DNA of 64,000 nucleotides from Bacillus inaquosorum KCTC 13429 (GTDB lineage: Bacteria > Bacillota > Bacilli > Bacillales > Bacillaceae): positions 186,001 through 250,000 of the forward strand of contig NZ_AMXN01000004.1 of the NCBI RefSeq assembly GCF_000332645.1, read 5' to 3'. Positions 1 through 9,296 of this stretch are shown here, one piece after another. Positions within the stretch are counted from its first letter, which is position 1; each line of letters begins with the position of its first letter. The notes beneath the pieces are model-generated. The model did no database searches, was not told the origin of the DNA, and was given only the letters and a program-made list of their open reading frames with translations. A program made the translations under genes and the position numbers.

Positions 1-1335
1 CAAGAAGCCGTCACGGTCTTCATTCATTGAAATGGTGATATCTTCATCAGAATCAAAGCCAGTGATGCCGCCAGCATCCTGAAGAGTTGTCATGTATTGC
101 GTGATCATCGTTTTCACATACTGAAGTCCGTCTTCAGACGCCGGAATATCGCTTCCGCTGCCTTTTCTTGATTTAATTAAGGCTTTCAGCTCGCGTGTTA
201 AATCATTATTTACGGCGTCCAGGACACGGACGATTTTGTTTTTCGCAAATTTTTTGTTTTTCTCGGCTGTAAACGTGACGAGTGAGTTAATGTCTTTTTC
301 TACGCTGACGGATTTATCGCGGGCGTCGAATGTGAATAAAAATTCGCCTTTGCCCAGACGTTCAACAATCGTATCGTGGTCAAGGCGGTGTAACACATCA
401 ACGGCGCCTTCGTACTCAACGAACGTCAGTGATTGGTTAAAGGTTGCTCCTGCGCTCGCTCCAGCTACCCAAGCCGTTGCTTTGTCCGGCGTAACTTCCG
501 TGCCATCTTCGAGAAGCACACCTTCTGTTACGTTGATGATGCCTTCATAGTCACCCGCATAATTCGCTGTGACCCCTTGCACTTTTTGTCCTTGGCCGTC
601 GCGCAGACGCTTAATGAAAGCAGCAAATGTCGCCTTCAGCTGATCACCTTCCGCAACAGGCAGCGCAATCACATCAAAATTCTCCGTTTCAGCTGCGGCT
701 AAGAAATCTGTATAGTCGGAGTTGACAGGGGCTTTATCCGTACCGCCGGATAAACGGATTCCTGCAGATGCATTCAGAGATTCAGCTGCAGTCTCCCCTT
801 CTGATCCAGTGAGCGGAATCGTCGAAGAAAGATCGCCTGTTCCGGTAAAGGTGACATAGCCGTTAGCTGTTAATTCTTCAGCTTTTTTGACGGTCTGTTT
901 ATCAACCTCTGACTCATCCATATACGTTGTCACATCGAAAGAAGCAGCATCCAGCACATTGGGGTTAATGCGGATGATAATGTCATTTCCTTTTGATCCG
1001 CCATATACAGCAGTCGCTTTGACACCTTCAGCAATATCAGCAGACGCTCGGACACCTTCGGTTAGACGGTACATTAATACCGTTTTCGCATTTTTCTTTG
1101 CTTCACGCAAAAGCAATAATGATGGATCATCAATGCTGAGGCCCACTTTTTTATTTAAATCTTCTACGCTGGAAATGGAGACAAACGTTTTCGCTTCCCC
1201 CCAGCTTGATGCAACCGGGAGTGCGACTGTTCCCCGTTCTCCGAGTGACACCCGCTCCTGCGCTGTCGTTTTAAAGTTAAAATAAATGCCTGCACGTTCT
1301 TTTTCTTTTCCTGTTGTAAATGTTCCGCCATTCAT
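1..1335 (-). CDS. xkdK: PBSX phage tail sheath protein XkdK (3' end outside window)
   Basis: This is the tail sheath protein of the defective phage PBSX; it forms the contractile tube around the tail core. The frame stays open from the ATG at 1333-1335 (reading MNGGTFTTGKEKERAG) to the window edge, so about 445 codons are present; the family is about 466 residues and the last few lie outside. The ATG overlaps the stop of the preceding small gene by four bases (ATGA), which fits translational coupling inside the late operon. The protein is acidic and shows the alternating beta and helix pattern of contractile sheaths. Assignment rests on recognising XkdK/YqbK sequence and on gene order after xkdJ. 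Confidence 0.93.
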   Translation of the reverse strand, partial: MNGGTFTTGKEKERAGIYFNFKTTAQERVSLGERGTVALPVASSWGEAKTFVSISSVEDLNKKVGLSIDDPSLLLLREAKKNAKTVLMYRLTEGVRASADIAEGVKATAVYGGSKGNDIIIRINPNVLDAASFDVTTYMDESEVDKQTVKKAEELTANGYVTFTGTGDLSSTIPLTGSEGETAAESLNASAGIRLSGGTDKAPVNSDYTDFLAAAETENFDVIALPVAEGDQLKATFAAFIKRLRDGQGQKVQGVTANYAGDYEGIINVTEGVLLEDGTEVTPDKATAWVAGASAGATFNQSLTFVEYEGAVDVLHRLDHDTIVERLGKGEFLFTFDARDKSVSVEKDINSLVTFTAEKNKKFAKNKIVRVLDAVNNDLTRELKALIKSRKGSGSDIPASEDGLQYVKTMITQYMTTLQDAGGITGFDSDEDITISMNEDRDGFL

Positions 1336-1550
1336 GATGACATGACCTCCTTGGTTAGAAATGTTTGAATCAATTGATTGGCTTCTGATTTCGTCATACG
1401 TGTTTGATCCACGCCAAATAAAGCCCCCTGAAGGATATCCGGCTTAACGCCGAACAGCTCCTTCGCGTGCTTAATCAAATCCGCTGTATCAAAAAGAGTT
1501 TCCCGGCTCTTTGTATGTACAGCCTTCTTCTGTTGTTTGTCCTTTGCCAC
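1332..1550 (-). CDS. xkzA: Small PBSX protein XkzA-like
   Basis: A 72-residue protein, basic and lysine/glutamine-rich at the N-terminus (MAKDKQQKKAVHTK), followed by a helical segment. It lies between xkdJ and xkdK, 3 bases after the xkdJ stop and overlapping the xkdK start by 4 bases, so it is surely translated with the tail genes. Position and size match the small gene called xkzA in strain 168. Similar small proteins between the tail terminator and the sheath occur in related myovirus-like elements, but no function is evident from the sequence. The gene symbol is based on position. Confidence 0.75.
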   Translation of the reverse strand: MAKDKQQKKAVHTKSRETLFDTADLIKHAKELFGVKPDILQGALFGVDQTRMTKSEANQLIQTFLTKEVMSS

Positions 1551-1553
1551 CGC

Positions 1554-1994
1554 TTATTTCACCCCGCTGTTCATGTCGATATCCTGTAAGACAGGATGTT
1601 CTGTTTTGTGATAATAATACCGGCTGCTCCACCTGATCACCATGACCGCCTCGCCCCTGTCTCCTACCCTTGTCTCAATTCGGGTGATGCGGACCATATC
1701 CCCCGTTTTCTCACCTGATTCACTCAGCAGCGGAACCATACTTCTCACTTCTCTGATGGTATCCGCTAGCCTGTCCGCTTCATCAAGCGCCTGAACGGAG
1801 TCAACATGAAACAGCTTCACATTGAGACTATAGGTTTTTTTAAATGTGGAGACCGTATCTGTTTCCTCGAAAACAGATGGCGATGGGACGTATAACGACG
1901 GCACCTGAAACTGATCAGGCAGCTCACGTTCATAAATGGGAACAGACCACCGGCTGTACAAAAATGCCATGATCGATCCTGTTTCGCTGTTCAT
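1554..1994 (-). CDS. xkdJ: PBSX protein XkdJ
   Basis: A 146-residue protein of the XkdJ/YqbJ family, in the head-to-tail part of the PBSX late operon. The sequence is a mixed alpha/beta protein without membrane segments. Its place just before the small gene and the tail sheath suggests a tail-completion or tail-terminator role, which is an inference from gene order in contractile phages. A good ribosome site (GGAGGGA) precedes the ATG at 1994, and 13 bases separate it from the xkdI stop. Confidence 0.82.
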   Translation of the reverse strand: MNSETGSIMAFLYSRWSVPIYERELPDQFQVPSLYVPSPSVFEETDTVSTFKKTYSLNVKLFHVDSVQALDEADRLADTIREVRSMVPLLSESGEKTGDMVRITRIETRVGDRGEAVMVIRWSSRYYYHKTEHPVLQDIDMNSGVK

Positions 1995-2007
1995 CCTGTT
2001 CCCTCCT

Positions 2008-2493
2008 TTATAGCTTCTTCAGCCACTGGCGCAATTTGTTTTCCAGCGATTTTTCAAACAGCTGTTCATATAAAAGAAGTGCATGATCCCAGTAGCTCGT
2101 GCCCGGGATCCATTTTCTCTTGAGCGCCATTCCCGTTGAAGCCGCGGGATCATAAATAAACCGCGAGCCTTGGAAATGCCCCGGCACCCATCTCACGTCT
2201 TCTTTTGAAGTCCAATGGCCGTCATTAAGAAATGAGGCGTGATCAAGCTGTGTACCCACCACAAGCGAAAGCCCGCCGCTTTGCACAATCCAGAGATTGT
2301 CCTCTGCGCCTTTCTCAAAGGAACTGAGCAGTTTTTCTGTATCAATCGTTTGTGTGCTGATGAGTTCAGATTGGACGATCTCCAGAAAATCTTGCCCGCA
2401 CTCTTCAAGCCACTGGGACGCCTGACGCGAAAATCCGCCTGATGCCGCCTTTTTTAATGACGTGTTTAGCTGTTTCAGCCCCGCTATTTTCAT
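2008..2493 (-). CDS. xkdI: PBSX HK97 gp10-like protein XkdI
   Basis: A 161-residue basic protein of the XkdI/YqbI family, related to HK97 gp10-type head-tail connector or tail-completion proteins. It begins MKIAGLKQLNTSLKKAA, the usual N-terminal helix of this family, and ends in a lysine-rich helix (NKLRQWLKKL). The ATG overlaps the end of the upstream gene xkdH by 4 bases. It probably joins the connector ring to the tail during assembly; this role comes from family knowledge, not from a visible active site. Confidence 0.82.
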   Translation of the reverse strand: MKIAGLKQLNTSLKKAASGGFSRQASQWLEECGQDFLEIVQSELISTQTIDTEKLLSSFEKGAEDNLWIVQSGGLSLVVGTQLDHASFLNDGHWTSKEDVRWVPGHFQGSRFIYDPAASTGMALKRKWIPGTSYWDHALLLYEQLFEKSLENKLRQWLKKL

Positions 2494-2846
2494 AGGCTTT
2501 CATCCCTGACCGCGATGACTTCCCAATGATGATGCCTGATCCTTTTCGGCAGCTTTAGTATATATTTATGATTCTCCCAAATGATTTTATCGTTCACGCG
2601 GATGTCCGCTGACAACGGAAAATGGACGAGAAAGCTGTGATATACAGTTTGATCAGGCTCCTCCTGGATCAGCTGCTGCGTTTTTTCAGTAAAATAGCAA
2701 GGGACATCTTGTTCATCGGGTGTATCCGGATATGAAGTCACCGGCTGCAGCTTGTCCGCCGGAATCCCAAATCGGCCTGCAGACGGCGCTTGAGCTGCTT
2801 CATGATAAATGTCGCAGCGATGGATGAGCATCCGCTGATAGCTCAT
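2490..2846 (-). CDS. xkdH: PBSX head-tail joining protein XkdH
   Basis: A 118-residue protein matching the length of XkdH/YqbH. It starts MSYQRMLIHRCDIYHEA and is beta-rich, as in the SPP1 gp16 or HK97 gp9-like stopper proteins that close the connector below the portal. It overlaps the upstream gene by 4 bases and the downstream gene xkdI by 4 bases, so the three are tightly coupled. Function as a stopper or head-tail joining protein is inferred from order (portal, protease, coat, connector, stopper, gp10-like protein). Confidence 0.8.
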   Translation of the reverse strand: MSYQRMLIHRCDIYHEAAQAPSAGRFGIPADKLQPVTSYPDTPDEQDVPCYFTEKTQQLIQEEPDQTVYHSFLVHFPLSADIRVNDKIIWENHKYILKLPKRIRHHHWEVIAVRDESL

Positions 2847-3226
2847 AAGGACCTCACCTTCAGTCTGGAGGACTCAGGGACGTAGCCCGGCGTAATAAAC
2901 TCTTCGAGCAAATGATACACCACTGGCCGCTGAATGCCGCCTTCTCCGGAAACCGTGTAGGAATAATCCCCCATTTTTTCAGACTGATAGCTTGATGAGG
3001 CTGATTCATCGCTGTTCACAAGCGCAAAATACTGGGCTAACTTCAGCAAAGCCAATTTCGCCTTGTCGGGCAGCGGGTCATAAACGCTGTCTTCAAAGCG
3101 GTGGCCCGTGATGAGAGCCGCTTCCGCTTCCGCCTCGATGATATCCTGCGCCAGCAGTTCTTCCGGTCTGTTTTTTACTCGATCATAGACCGAATAGGAG
3201 GCTACGTCAGTCGGTTCAATGAGCAT
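2843..3226 (-). CDS. PBSX head-tail connector protein, YqbG-like
   Basis: A 127-residue, largely helical acidic protein (RPEELLAQDIIEAEAEAALI) directly downstream of the coat gene xkdG. It resembles YqbG of the skin element and the gp6/gp15-type adaptor proteins that bind the portal ring from below. I cannot recall a standard xkd letter for it, so no symbol is given. The ATG at 3226 has only a weak ribosome site (GGGTGG), so it may rely on coupling to xkdG, whose stop lies 21 bases upstream. It ends overlapping xkdH. Confidence 0.75.
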   Translation of the reverse strand: MLIEPTDVASYSVYDRVKNRPEELLAQDIIEAEAEAALITGHRFEDSVYDPLPDKAKLALLKLAQYFALVNSDESASSSYQSEKMGDYSYTVSGEGGIQRPVVYHLLEEFITPGYVPESSRLKVRSL

Positions 3227-3247
3227 GAGCTGACCACCCCGTTTCTA

Positions 3248-4183
3248 TTATTCTTTTACGTTAATTAATTTAGCGCAGGCATCCTCTTCCTCGAACTTGC
3301 TGTCCAGCTTGGCCGTTAAGACAATAATGAATTTACGTGAGCGAATGTCTTTGTCGACTTCAATTCGGATATTGCGGGAGAAGCCGAGAATGATATTTTT
3401 CGGATGGGTGAGAATGATATCGGAAGCGTCATATTGCGCGTCTCCCTCTCCGACTGTGTACGGCTGAATATTGGATACCCCTTTGACCGGTACGCCGAAT
3501 GCTGTTGACAAGCCGCCCTGAACAGCCTGGTCCCCAAGGTTTGTCTGGCGGTCTGCCACGCGGTCCTTCCATTCAACTTCTAAGCCGTGCGACGTATAGA
3601 ATCTGAATTCCTGAGGGATGCGCAAATATTTCGGCGGAACAGCCTTTAAGCCTTTCTTGAATGTCGCTCTGGACAGTTCTTCACCGTTCATGTCAACGAT
3701 GTGGGACACCGCTTGTTTGCGGATGCCGTCCAGCTGTGCCAGATACGGATCAGCTGATGCTGTATCACCGTTTACAATCAGCTCTTCAATATCAACGGCT
3801 GCGCGCTCTGCTAAAATCTGCATGATCGTCTGCTGAAGGCCGTCTTTTTCAATATTGTTTTCGAGTGTGTCATACGTAATGTTGATTTCCGCAATGACTT
3901 CCTTCGTGTTCAGCTGGACAGTGCTTGTCGTTGGAACTGTCAGCTCGTCGTTTGACAGTGCTTTTCCTTCTTGTGCAGCCCGCAGAATACGCTGGCCGAA
4001 GCCGATTTTCTCAAATTTTTGCGAGTCGTTTTCCATTTGAATCACGCGGGATTCACTGAAAATGGTCGGCGTGTTTTGCACCATGCGGATAAAAGCCGAT
4101 GCTTGCGCAGGGTTCATAAGTCCGCCGCTTTTTAAAGCAGAAAGCGACATTTCCGCTTTCCGAATGATCTCTTGATTTCTCAA
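3248..4183 (-). CDS. xkdG: PBSX major capsid protein XkdG
   Basis: The major coat protein of the PBSX head, 311 residues, matching the usual XkdG length. The frame is open further upstream, but the real start is the TTG at 4181-4183, preceded by AGGAGGA at good spacing and reading [20 protein letters not shown]; the longer reading would overlap the end of xkdF. The sequence has the HK97-fold look of phage coat proteins, with a central charged helix ([16 protein letters not shown]) and an acidic C-terminus. It is the third gene of the portal-protease-coat block. Confidence 0.92.
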
Positions 4184-4208
4184 TTGATTTCCTCCTCTTT
4201 GACTGGTT

Positions 4209-5036
4209 TTACAGCAGTCCGCTCCAGATTGATTTTTTGACTTGCTCTGTATTGTTGCCCGCATCGTCCGCTGTCTGCTTAGACGCGCCTCGCGCTTTTT
4301 CCAAAGCTTCGATTCGTTCGATCAGCGGGGCAAGCATGTCCTCAACGAGCTTTTTCAGACGCTCGTCATCACCCGTCTGCTCCGGCTTTTCCTCCGTGTC
4401 TGTGTTTTTTTCAATCCGCTCAAGCCGTTTGAGCAGAGGGTAAAGCGCATGCTCGAATGATTCTTTCATGTCTTCTTTTCTCATTTCTTCAGTCTCCTTC
4501 CCTGTTTTGTCAGTCAGCATCTGCTTGAATACACTGAAGAATCCCGCTTTTTCAACCGGTTCTTCTTCATACACATCAGCAGTGCCCGCCATGCTGTAGC
4601 CGGTGATGATTCCAGCCTTGATCTGCTCCCACACCTCGTCAGACGCTCTTGTCACAAGCACCCACGACCCCTTTGTAATCCGTTTTGACCCGATCATAAA
4701 ATCATCGGGCGCCACATATGACTCGACCACGACGCCGGTTCCGCCCTCAAAGCTGTGATTGATATCAATCTCCCTTGCCTCCGCGAGAAAGCCGTGCGCC
4801 GCTTTTTCAATTTCCTCAGCGGTCATATAATCGCCGTGGGCATCAGGAACATCAGGCTCATACACGATTCCGTACACGAGCTTTTGTTCATCCTGCTCAC
4901 TTTTTGTAAACAGCCGAACCTTTTTTTCAAATGACGGAGGTCCGTCTGACTTCGTAAAGAAAAATTCTGTCTGATTAGCCGCCTTGTCTACATAACTGAC
5001 AAAGCTGATTTTGGCATTTCTTAATTCCCGCGCCAC
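4209..5036 (-). CDS. xkdF: PBSX prohead protease/scaffold-like protein XkdF
   Basis: A 275-residue protein of the XkdF (phage putative serine protease) family. The N-terminal two thirds hold the protease-like fold, including [22 protein letters not shown] and [17 protein letters not shown]; these His and Ser positions are candidates for a catalytic pair. The last hundred residues are a charged coiled coil ([24 protein letters not shown]), as expected for a fused scaffold. Start is GTG at 5036 behind AGGTGA. It sits between portal and coat, the usual place for capsid maturation genes. Confidence 0.86.
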   Translation of the reverse strand: MARELRNAKISFVSYVDKAANQTEFFFTKSDGPPSFEKKVRLFTKSEQDEQKLVYGIVYEPDVPDAHGDYMTAEEIEKAAHGFLAEAREIDINHSFEGGTGVVVESYVAPDDFMIGSKRITKGSWVLVTRASDEVWEQIKAGIITGYSMAGTADVYEEEPVEKAGFFSVFKQMLTDKTGKETEEMRKEDMKESFEHALYPLLKRLERIEKNTDTEEKPEQTGDDERLKKLVEDMLAPLIERIEALEKARGASKQTADDAGNNTEQVKKSIWSGLL

Positions 5037-5055
5037 CTGCTTGATTCACCTCCCT

Positions 5056-6546
5056 TCAGGACGTTTTGATCGCTTCGATGCTTTCTTTCAGCTCCTGCAT
5101 GAGCGCAGCCAGGTTTGCCTTTTCCGCATCCTGTCCTGCAGGCCGTTTATAGATTTCCTCAGGCCACTCCTCCAGCGTTTTGCCAAGCACCCGCCCTGCA
5201 AGATCGCGTAAATCATTCGGCGAGACCGCACCGGCTGTAATAAAAGGACCGAGCACTTTCGCAATCTCAAGCGGATCACGAAAGTCCGGTCCTTTTAATG
5301 TCAGCCTGACGTCATGGATATTCAGCTCCGGCAAAAGCAGCGTGTTCAGTTTATTCACGAGCGTTTTTCGCTCCGGCTGAAAGACCTGCTCCTCCGTAAT
5401 TTTTCTAGCGGTATCAGCTGTCGCCCGGTTGTATTCCTGCGCCTCGCCTGTATACAGAGGCGGGAGGCGGAACGCCGAGCGCAGCTTATTTCTGCTTTTT
5501 TCATCGTACTCAAGAAACAAGGCGTCGTTCTGGAGAATTTCCGCCAAGGACTTGATTTCCACGGAAACCGGCGTAATATCCTCGCCCCCATGAAGATCCT
5601 TCTCTTTTGCGATTCCTTCCGCTTCAATCAGGAGAAATTTATGGGCGTTTTCCACGCCTTCAAGATCATTCATGTACTCTTGCAGCTCCCGATAAGAAGC
5701 TTCCGACAGCATCCCGTTTTCAACTGTAATCGCAGCGGGGACGTGACGGCCCTGCTTAAAATACATAAAATTGAGTTCTTCCGCTTTTCGCGCTCCGTAT
5801 AGATTGACGATATTCCCTACCCAGCGAGGCACGCCGTATACGCCGCTTCCGATTTTGAGGTGAATGGCTTCATTCGCTTGATATTTCTCTGCCAATGTGC
5901 TCACATATTCACCCGTGCGCATGTCCATTTTTCTCGGATCACCGTATTCTTTAAAAAATACTTTTTTTCCATTGATCATCTGCACATATTTTCGGAAACG
6001 TTTTTGCCTTTTGATTCTCTTCACTTTTCCGTTTTCTTCATACATAAAAGATACTTCAACAGGCTCGCCGGCTCCGCATACACGCATATTTTTCACATCT
6101 AAATATTCGATGCCAGCCGGTTTTCCCATCCCGTCCCGAAGCACTTCCATAAAGCCGTTGCCTGTTTTTTCTCTGTCTTCGATGGCATAGCCTAAAATCA
6201 TTTCGGCTGATTCGTCAAAATGAAGACATTTATAAAAGGCTTCAAGTCTGGCCCAGTCTTTTTCCGCCCTTTTCTTTTTCGCCTGATCAACGTCAGTGGC
6301 GTTAACATCAAACGTATACTCAACATCAAAGCCAAAACCTGTAATATTAACTCTGTACGCATCTATGCATTGCTGAAGAATGGTCGAGTATTCAGCAATG
6401 GTTTTGAGCTCGATGATATTGTAGGGCGGTGCGATAATATCCTCTCCGTACAGCTCAGAAAAGTCATCTTCATAGATTTGCTTTGTCTGAGGAGCGGCGG
6501 AATTGGCTTTGAATACAGTTGCTCTGACTGTTTGATTGTGCATCAT
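5056..6546 (-). CDS. xkdE: PBSX portal protein XkdE
   Basis: The portal protein, 496 residues, which forms the ring at the capsid vertex through which DNA enters. It belongs to the PBSX-type phage portal family (IIELKTIAEYSTILQQCIDAYRVN near the N-terminus). The typical portal core continues with a predicted long helix (LAEILQNDALFLEYDEKSRNKL) and RLPPLYTGEAQEYNRATAD. The ATG at 6546 follows the xtmB stop (TAATG) and a GGAGGAGG ribosome site; a second ATG follows at once. The product works with the XtmA-XtmB terminase, whose genes are just upstream. Confidence 0.94.
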   Translation of the reverse strand: MMHNQTVRATVFKANSAAPQTKQIYEDDFSELYGEDIIAPPYNIIELKTIAEYSTILQQCIDAYRVNITGFGFDVEYTFDVNATDVDQAKKKRAEKDWARLEAFYKCLHFDESAEMILGYAIEDREKTGNGFMEVLRDGMGKPAGIEYLDVKNMRVCGAGEPVEVSFMYEENGKVKRIKRQKRFRKYVQMINGKKVFFKEYGDPRKMDMRTGEYVSTLAEKYQANEAIHLKIGSGVYGVPRWVGNIVNLYGARKAEELNFMYFKQGRHVPAAITVENGMLSEASYRELQEYMNDLEGVENAHKFLLIEAEGIAKEKDLHGGEDITPVSVEIKSLAEILQNDALFLEYDEKSRNKLRSAFRLPPLYTGEAQEYNRATADTARKITEEQVFQPERKTLVNKLNTLLLPELNIHDVRLTLKGPDFRDPLEIAKVLGPFITAGAVSPNDLRDLAGRVLGKTLEEWPEEIYKRPAGQDAEKANLAALMQELKESIEAIKTS

Positions 6547-7848
6547 TTATGACCTCCTCCTTTCCCGGTTCGGCCGGATACGTTTGTTTGCTGTCTCTTT
6601 CATATCAGCAACCTCATAATCATCAAGCGCATACCAAATGGCAGAAAGCGTATGCGGGTCAATCGTGAATTCATCCTCTATCAGCGCGCCGTTTTTATCT
6701 TTAGCATACGTTAGCGACTTGAGCTCATAGATGACATTTTCACAGCGGTCCGAACAGAAGATCTTTTTGAATCGTTTCACCTTTTTGGTATATTGAAGCC
6801 TGGAGCCGGGAAACTTTCTGGCTCCGACCATCCGAAAGCCCTGCTGGCGGAAATATTGAATGCTTTTAGGCTCAGCGGAGTCGGCTTTGATCAATTCCTG
6901 TGTGTCAATAAACTCACGCAGCTCCTCAGCCGTCCTGTCATCTGTCATTTTGTTTTGATAATACTCCCAATAAATGTAGAGGTGTTTTTTCTCAGGATCG
7001 ACAGCGAGCCGGACGACGGCATTATAGGATTCCTCGAACCCAAAATCCATGCCTGTTCGAAAAATCGGCTTGCTGATGGCTGCGATACGTTCTTTTACTT
7101 GGTCATGCGGAAGCACCTCAAACTGCGGCAGGACCCTGATCCCGTTGACGCCGAATCGGCCTTTGCGGGCAATCCGGTACAGGTCAGGATCATACGCCTT
7201 GAGTCCGTCAAGCTGATTCACATAGCTTTTCGGGAGAAAGAGATTGTCGTTTGCTGTGGAATGATGATAATACGTATCTCCCTTGACAATCGTCCGCTTT
7301 TCGTACAGCTCGCTGTCATCCAGCACAAACCGTTTATTGCGTTCATCCCGAAAAAAATGCCGGTACGTCCAATTGGAGGTGCCGACGGGATTGGTGGTGC
7401 AGATCATATGAAGCTTCAGCTCGGGGTGGCGAAGTCGGCCGATTAATTCCTTAAAGCCTTCATACTTCACCTCTGAGCATTCTTCAATCCATATTAATGA
7501 AATGTTATGAACTGATTTTAATTTTGCCGGATTATCCATACCTTTGAACATGATCCGGCTGCCGTTTTGAAAACGCAGCTGCAGCGGGGAAGAAAGGGCT
7601 GCCACAGCCTTTGTAAGGCCGAGCTCTTCAATCACCTCTTGAAACAAGGCGAAGGTCGAATCCCGATGGGTATCGAACACCTCGCGGATAACAAGAGCCG
7701 TCCGTTTTTCCTTCAGCAGCTTTAACACGATTTTCAATGCGGTATGATAGCTTTTGGATGAGCCGTAGCCGCCTACGAGAAACTGGTACGTCTGCTCCCA
7801 ATTGAATACGTAATCTTCGAAATGAGGGTTGATTTCTTTTACAATCAT
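6547..7848 (-). CDS. xtmB: PBSX terminase large subunit XtmB
   Basis: The ATP-driven DNA packaging motor and nuclease, 433 residues. The Walker A-like loop is near residues 26-33 (VGGYGSSKS), Walker B is [10 protein letters not shown] near residue 120, and the C-terminal nuclease part begins [19 protein letters not shown], with its expected acidic residues. PBSX packages about 13 kb of random host DNA rather than its own genome, so this enzyme cuts without phage-specific pac use (knowledge of PBSX, not visible here). Its ATG overlaps the xtmA stop by 4 bases. Confidence 0.95.
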   Translation of the reverse strand: MIVKEINPHFEDYVFNWEQTYQFLVGGYGSSKSYHTALKIVLKLLKEKRTALVIREVFDTHRDSTFALFQEVIEELGLTKAVAALSSPLQLRFQNGSRIMFKGMDNPAKLKSVHNISLIWIEECSEVKYEGFKELIGRLRHPELKLHMICTTNPVGTSNWTYRHFFRDERNKRFVLDDSELYEKRTIVKGDTYYHHSTANDNLFLPKSYVNQLDGLKAYDPDLYRIARKGRFGVNGIRVLPQFEVLPHDQVKERIAAISKPIFRTGMDFGFEESYNAVVRLAVDPEKKHLYIYWEYYQNKMTDDRTAEELREFIDTQELIKADSAEPKSIQYFRQQGFRMVGARKFPGSRLQYTKKVKRFKKIFCSDRCENVIYELKSLTYAKDKNGALIEDEFTIDPHTLSAIWYALDDYEVADMKETANKRIRPNRERRRS

Positions 7849-8642
7849 GGCTTGTCCTCTTTTCGTTTGATCATGATTTCAATCGGCTCCTGGCTGTCAT
7901 CTGTTTTCTCCGCTTTTTGTTTGGCAAGCTTTAATTTCTCGTTTTCAATTTTTTGTTTAAATTGATCCGGAAACAAATCGAAATATAAGGACAGCTTCTC
8001 GAGCGCCTTCATTTTATCGGCCAGCTTGATGGCGATGCCTTCTTTGCCGAGCTTCGCTTCCGTCACAATGGTGCCGTCAACGAGCCCGGAATCTTTGACA
8101 TCGACAAAGCTGATTTCCTTCATAATCGGATTATCATCTTCATCAAACAGCGGCCCCGATTTCCCGACAGCCTGGACCTCTTTTTTTCCGAAGGTCACAT
8201 AGTCCGTAATATCCGCAAACGCGATCTTGATATAAACCTGCAGCACATCCATCGCTTCAATAAACATTTCATTGACCATTTCTTTTTTAATGCGTCTGAT
8301 TTCAGCAGCGACCTTTTCATTCTTTAACAGCCGGCTGCCCGTCACATGGGCGCTGTCCGGAGAATAGCCCGCTTTGATTGCTGACTGTGTGGCATTGAAG
8401 CTTTTGACATAATACAGGCAAAACAGCCGCTGGCGTTCATTTAATTCATCATTGTCTATCCGGCGCTGTTTTTGTTCGTTTCTGGTTTCAGAAAACAAGG
8501 CCTGTTTCCATTTGTCTTGTTTTTTCCAGATGCCGATTGTTTTCGCAGAAACGCCGATTATATCCGCAATCGCCCGATTTGTGATGTTTCCCTGATGTTG
8601 TTGATAGATTGCTAATGCTTGTTCGCGCTGTTGTGTTTTCAT
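7845..8642 (-). CDS. xtmA: PBSX terminase small subunit XtmA
   Basis: The small terminase subunit, 265 residues. An N-terminal helix-turn-helix ([24 protein letters not shown]) binds DNA, a Terminase_2 domain follows ([22 protein letters not shown]), and the C-terminus is a charged coiled coil that probably sets the oligomer. The only in-frame start near the 5' end is the ATG at 8642, yet the strong GGAGGTG lies about 18 bases upstream of it, too far for normal use; a tiny reading frame ends between them (see findings). It is the first gene of the late operon, behind a candidate Xpf promoter. Confidence 0.93.
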   Translation of the reverse strand: MKTQQREQALAIYQQHQGNITNRAIADIIGVSAKTIGIWKKQDKWKQALFSETRNEQKQRRIDNDELNERQRLFCLYYVKSFNATQSAIKAGYSPDSAHVTGSRLLKNEKVAAEIRRIKKEMVNEMFIEAMDVLQVYIKIAFADITDYVTFGKKEVQAVGKSGPLFDEDDNPIMKEISFVDVKDSGLVDGTIVTEAKLGKEGIAIKLADKMKALEKLSLYFDLFPDQFKQKIENEKLKLAKQKAEKTDDSQEPIEIMIKRKEDKP

Positions 8643-8683
8643 GCTACGGCATCACCGCCACCTCCAGCATGGATGTCTATTCA

Positions 8684-8711
8684 TAAAAGCGGCTGATCTT
8701 GCCAGCCGCTT
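8684..8711 (-). terminator. Hairpin between the late promoter and xtmA
   Basis: An inverted repeat of eight bases (AAGCGGCT / AGCCGCTT) around a nine-base loop, followed on the minus strand by TTTT. It could end xpf transcripts, but it lies downstream of the candidate late promoter, so late transcripts must also cross it. It may be a leaky terminator or a leader structure. Confidence 0.6.
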
Positions 8712-8726
8712 ATGTGTCATGCTCTA

Positions 8727-8753
8727 TTCACTTATAGGTGGCAAACGTATGAC
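8727..8753 (-). promoter_or_regulatory. Candidate Xpf-dependent late promoter of xtmA
   Basis: A 27-base stretch just after the xpf stop that matches 22 of 27 bases of a stretch upstream of xlyB (16218-16244). On the minus strand the shared core reads GTC-N-TACG-NN-TGCCACCTAT-NN-GTGAA. Two PBSX late functions share it, and Xpf, the sigma-like activator of PBSX late genes, is encoded beside it. That Xpf recognises it is an inference. Confidence 0.6.
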
Positions 8754-8759
8754 AAGCTT

Positions 8760-9269
8760 TCAGGCAAGCGATCGATTCATTTCCTCCTGCTGCCTTTGCA
8801 TTTTTACGATTGCCCGTTTGATAGTTGTTTGCACAGTCGATTTTTTCACGCCGAGAAGATCAGCGATCCGTTCATAAGAAAAGCATTCTACCTTATGCAA
8901 TAAAAACATTTCTTTTTCTCTGTCTGTTAACAAGGCTAACGCTTCTCGGATTCTCTCTCTGTCTTCTTCTGATACCTGTCCGTCCGGCTCGACCATCATC
9001 GTGCTGGAAAATGATTCGATAATTCTCGGATCCTTGATCATCAGCCGCTGGTAGGCATCACGACGGTCAATCGCCCGTCTGATGCCGGGTTGTCTTCCTT
9101 TTTCAAGCCATTCTGTTACATATTCAAGATCCGTGATGATATTTCTGATGATTTTTTTATCCTTCATCTCTTCAGCTGAGAGCATGGATTCATCTGCTTC
9201 AGCGAGCGGTTTATATTGTGTTTTTGTTTGTTTTAGCGTGCGTTTATATTCGAATAGTAAGTCTTGCAT
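8760..9269 (-). CDS. xpf: PBSX sigma-like late activator Xpf
   Basis: The positive control factor that turns on PBSX late genes; 169 residues from the ATG at 9269, which has GGAGGATC at good spacing. The longer open frame upstream would run through a hairpin and is not used. The C-terminal 60 residues are a sigma region 4-type helix-turn-helix (LTDREKEMFLLHKVECFSYERIADLLGVKKSTVQTTIKRAI, split as ten-residue helices), while the N-terminal part is helical and charged without a clear region 2. It is the last gene of the early operon, separated from xtrA by a structured element, and its stop lies beside the presumed target promoter. Confidence 0.92.
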   Translation of the reverse strand: MQDLLFEYKRTLKQTKTQYKPLAEADESMLSAEEMKDKKIIRNIITDLEYVTEWLEKGRQPGIRRAIDRRDAYQRLMIKDPRIIESFSSTMMVEPDGQVSEEDRERIREALALLTDREKEMFLLHKVECFSYERIADLLGVKKSTVQTTIKRAIVKMQRQQEEMNRSLA

Positions 9270-9296
9270 TCTATGATCCTCCTCATTTTTGGCAAT

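Noticed and set aside
5314-5802. A 162-codon plus-strand frame inside xkdE.
   Set aside because: Antisense to the portal gene, no ribosome site, no recognisable domain.
6793-7446. A 217-codon plus-strand frame inside xtmB.
   Set aside because: It is antisense to a well-conserved terminase gene, has no ribosome site or domain, and is a shadow of xtmB codon use.
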